A stretch of DNA of 31,328 nt from Bacillota bacterium (lineage in GTDB: Bacteria > Bacillota > Clostridia > Christensenellales > Aristaeellaceae): positions 1-31,328 of the forward strand of contig JAEWAH010000033.1 of the NCBI GenBank assembly GCA_023391725.1, read 5' to 3'. The notes under the pieces are model-generated. The model saw nothing but the letters and a program-made list of their open reading frames with translations. It was not told the origin of the DNA and did no database searches. This document shows positions 29,554 to 31,328 of the stretch, one piece after another. The translations under genes were made by a program, and so were the position numbers. Every line of letters begins with the position of its first letter. The stretch's first letter is position 1.

Positions 29554-31328
29554 TCAACCGATCTCGATCACCGTGTACACCGGAAGATTGCGCAGCGTGA
29601 CAACAAACGCATCCGCCTGCCGTTCCGTTTCAAAGGCGACTTCCTGCCCGTCCAGGGTATGCACCTTCACACTCCCGTTTACTTCCCGGAGGATAACGGC
29701 CGCCTCTTCGGCGCAGAGGATGGCATCCTGGGCAGCGTCATAGGCATAATTGAGGATATGCACAAAGGTTCGCCCATCCTTGTCAAAGCGCTGAATACCC
29801 AGCTTGCCGCTGCCGCCTTGCAATGTGCAGGCAGGCTTGTACAGCTTTTTGAAGCCTTCCATCAAATTCCGGTTGGCCTCTTTCCAATCGGGGCCGCATT
29901 CTGTGAACACGACATTGGGTAATCCCTTCAGCCGTGCGGCAGCCTGAACGTTCTCACCGATCCGGCCATGCACCAGCAGGCTTCCGCCTTCTTTAACGTA
30001 CTGGGCCAGCACGTCCGCCTGGTTTTGGGTCAGAACATGGCAATCCGGCACCACCACCAGGGGATAGGGGCGGATGACATCCAGTGTGAAATCATCCTCC
30101 CGGACGTCGCCATCCGCCAGCATTTTCACATCATACATGGCCTGGGCATCTGAAAGGGCTTTGATGGCATCCCAAAAGGGGATATGGCTGGCATTGGGAT
30201 CGGACCATTCACTGGTGGTGCAGTCCAGCAGGCTTTCCTGCTCATCCAGCATGGTGTTACCGCCGTTGCCCTTGGTGGTTTCCCGCCAGTAATAGCTGGG
30301 GAAGGAGTACAATACCGCCGCGCCTTTGACCGGCGTTTTGGGATAGAAATCCTCATGCTGATAGAGGAAATCCTGCACCTGAGCCGTAAGCTCCCGGGGC
30401 GGATAAAAGGAATCCTTGATGGTGTTGCCCATCCAGCCGCCGTAGGGCACGGCCATGTTGCAGCCGTATACCGAGGCCTCCAGCAGGAAGATCCGGTACA
30501 GGTCGTAGCCTTTGCCGGCATCCAGCATTTTCAAAAGCTGAGGCACGATGCCGCCATAGGGGTTTTCAGCCACGATAATGGGCTTTTGCCCGGCAAAGCC
30601 CGCGCAGTAGCGATAAAAGTGGGGCTGGCGGAACAAGGTATGCTGCATTTCGGTGATGATGACGTCCACCTTGGTTTCAATGGGATAGTATACCGGCATC
30701 AGGTTGAAAAAGTTGCCGGATACCATGATCTCCCGGCCGTAGGCTTCCTTGCCATACTCCTTGGCATAATCCACCAGCTCGGAGAAGTACTTCTTCACAG
30801 CCCGCATCTGGAATTCCCAGTAATGGCGGTAAAACGGAGCGCCGTGGGGATAGGAAGAGCCTGTTTCCAGCAAATAGTTCTTATAATTGAAGGTATCAAG
30901 GTCGATGCCGTCAAACTCCGCGCCCAGCAGCCCCTTGGCCTTTTGCACCTTTAAGTACTCTGTGAACTGCTTCATGCAGTCCTTGCAGAAGCACCCGCCG
31001 GACCCGATGGAGGTGATGGGAAGCTCGCACTCATCCAGCTGGATGCCCGGCACGCCGGCGTCGATTTGTATCTTCATGATCTTTTTCAGGTAATCCCGCC
31101 ATACGGGGTTGTTGCGGCACGTCTGATAGCAGACCTGGTCGTGGCTTTTTACTTCCACCCAGCGGGCATGGACCGCTTCTCCATCAAGCTTGCGGGCGGC
31201 GCATTCCTCCCACAGGTCGGTGACAACTTCCCCGTCGCTGTTGATGATCCCATCGGGATAGTAGTCCTTCAGCGATGTGCCAAAAGCATTGGGATACTTG
31301 TTCTGTGAAAATTCCCGGAGGCCATACC
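29554..31328 (-). CDS. Glycoside-hydrolase-like TIM-barrel protein, C-terminal part (5' end outside window)
   Basis: The frame is open to the window edge, giving about 590 residues without an N-terminus; the GTG at 31158 is internal. The N-terminal portion reads as a clan-A-like (beta/alpha)8 barrel: MKIQIDAGVPGIQLDECELP, a cysteine cluster GCFCKDCMKQF, VDVIITEMQHTLF and KPIIVAENPYGG, with E residues that could be catalytic. Then follows a flavodoxin-like/GATase-like domain (YPLVVVPDCHVLTQNQADVL, YVKEGGSLLVHGR) of the type found in GH42 trimerisation domains, and a final beta domain. It resembles uncharacterised GHL6/GH42-like proteins. No signal peptide can be judged. It lies upstream of regulator B and mirrors the glycosidase/LacI pair at the left edge. 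Confidence 0.78.
   Translation of the reverse strand, partial: YGLREFSQNKYPNAFGTSLKDYYPDGIINSDGEVVTDLWEECAARKLDGEAVHARWVEVKSHDQVCYQTCRNNPVWRDYLKKIMKIQIDAGVPGIQLDECELPITSIGSGGCFCKDCMKQFTEYLKVQKAKGLLGAEFDGIDLDTFNYKNYLLETGSSYPHGAPFYRHYWEFQMRAVKKYFSELVDYAKEYGKEAYGREIMVSGNFFNLMPVYYPIETKVDVIITEMQHTLFRQPHFYRYCAGFAGQKPIIVAENPYGGIVPQLLKMLDAGKGYDLYRIFLLEASVYGCNMAVPYGGWMGNTIKDSFYPPRELTAQVQDFLYQHEDFYPKTPVKGAAVLYSFPSYYWRETTKGNGGNTMLDEQESLLDCTTSEWSDPNASHIPFWDAIKALSDAQAMYDVKMLADGDVREDDFTLDVIRPYPLVVVPDCHVLTQNQADVLAQYVKEGGSLLVHGRIGENVQAAARLKGLPNVVFTECGPDWKEANRNLMEGFKKLYKPACTLQGGSGKLGIQRFDKDGRTFVHILNYAYDAAQDAILCAEEAAVILREVNGSVKVHTLDGQEVAFETERQADAFVVTLRNLPVYTVIEIG

Overview
The window looks like a carbohydrate-use region from a fermentative Gram-positive-type (Firmicutes, probably gut Clostridia) genome. 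The evidence is strong AGGAGG-type ribosome binding sites, several near-consensus sigma-A promoters (TTGACA-N17-TATACT), many intrinsic terminators, CUT1 sugar ABC importers without their own ATPase, LacI-family regulators and a moderately GC-rich, tightly packed layout. No rRNA, tRNA, CRISPR, phage or transposase sequence is visible. Taxonomy below class level cannot be read from this sequence.

Layout. (1) 1-2356, plus strand: the C-terminal part of a large glycoside-hydrolase-like protein, then LacI regulator A. (2) 14693 down to 2445, minus strand: one long, tightly coupled operon. Its order is a 972-residue solute-binding protein fused to carbohydrate-binding-like domains, two permeases, a beta-propeller/TPR/Yip1 membrane protein, a DUF5696-type secreted protein with a probable glycosidase barrel, two more permeases, and a second solute-binding protein interrupted by an in-frame TAA. 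(3) 14694-14960: a divergent control region with back-to-back promoters, a perfect 16-bp palindrome between them and LacI-type operator elements. (4) 14961-17781, plus: a membrane-anchored GH13 (alpha-amylase family) enzyme and a small secreted beta-sandwich protein. (5) 17981-18823, plus: a nucleoside hydrolase. (6) 18893-19324, minus: a FucU/RbsD mutarotase. (7) 19792-23403, plus: a second, LplB/YtcP/LplA-type importer with a consensus promoter and operator. (8) 23795-26569, plus: two zinc-type medium-chain dehydrogenases and a TIM-barrel sugar isomerase/epimerase, behind a leader that can fold extensively. (9) 29468 down to 26683, minus: LacI regulator B (about 74% identical to A), a small unknown protein, and a membrane thiol-redox protein with two CGSC domains and a CcdA-like core. 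(10) 29554-31328, minus: a second partial glycoside-hydrolase-like protein running off the window.

How it may work together (inference): secreted or anchored enzymes (GH13, DUF5696 protein, the two edge GH-like proteins) trim a complex glycan. The two importer systems take up the products, using an ATPase encoded elsewhere. FucU, the dehydrogenases and the isomerase then convert a free sugar inside the cell. A shared GGATAAACG-type operator at the main promoters and two near-identical LacI recognition helices suggest one regulon.

The least described part is the 12-kb minus-strand operon. It joins two importers with a propeller/TPR/Yip1 protein and a DUF5696 protein, and the role of these two extra proteins in transport is not established.
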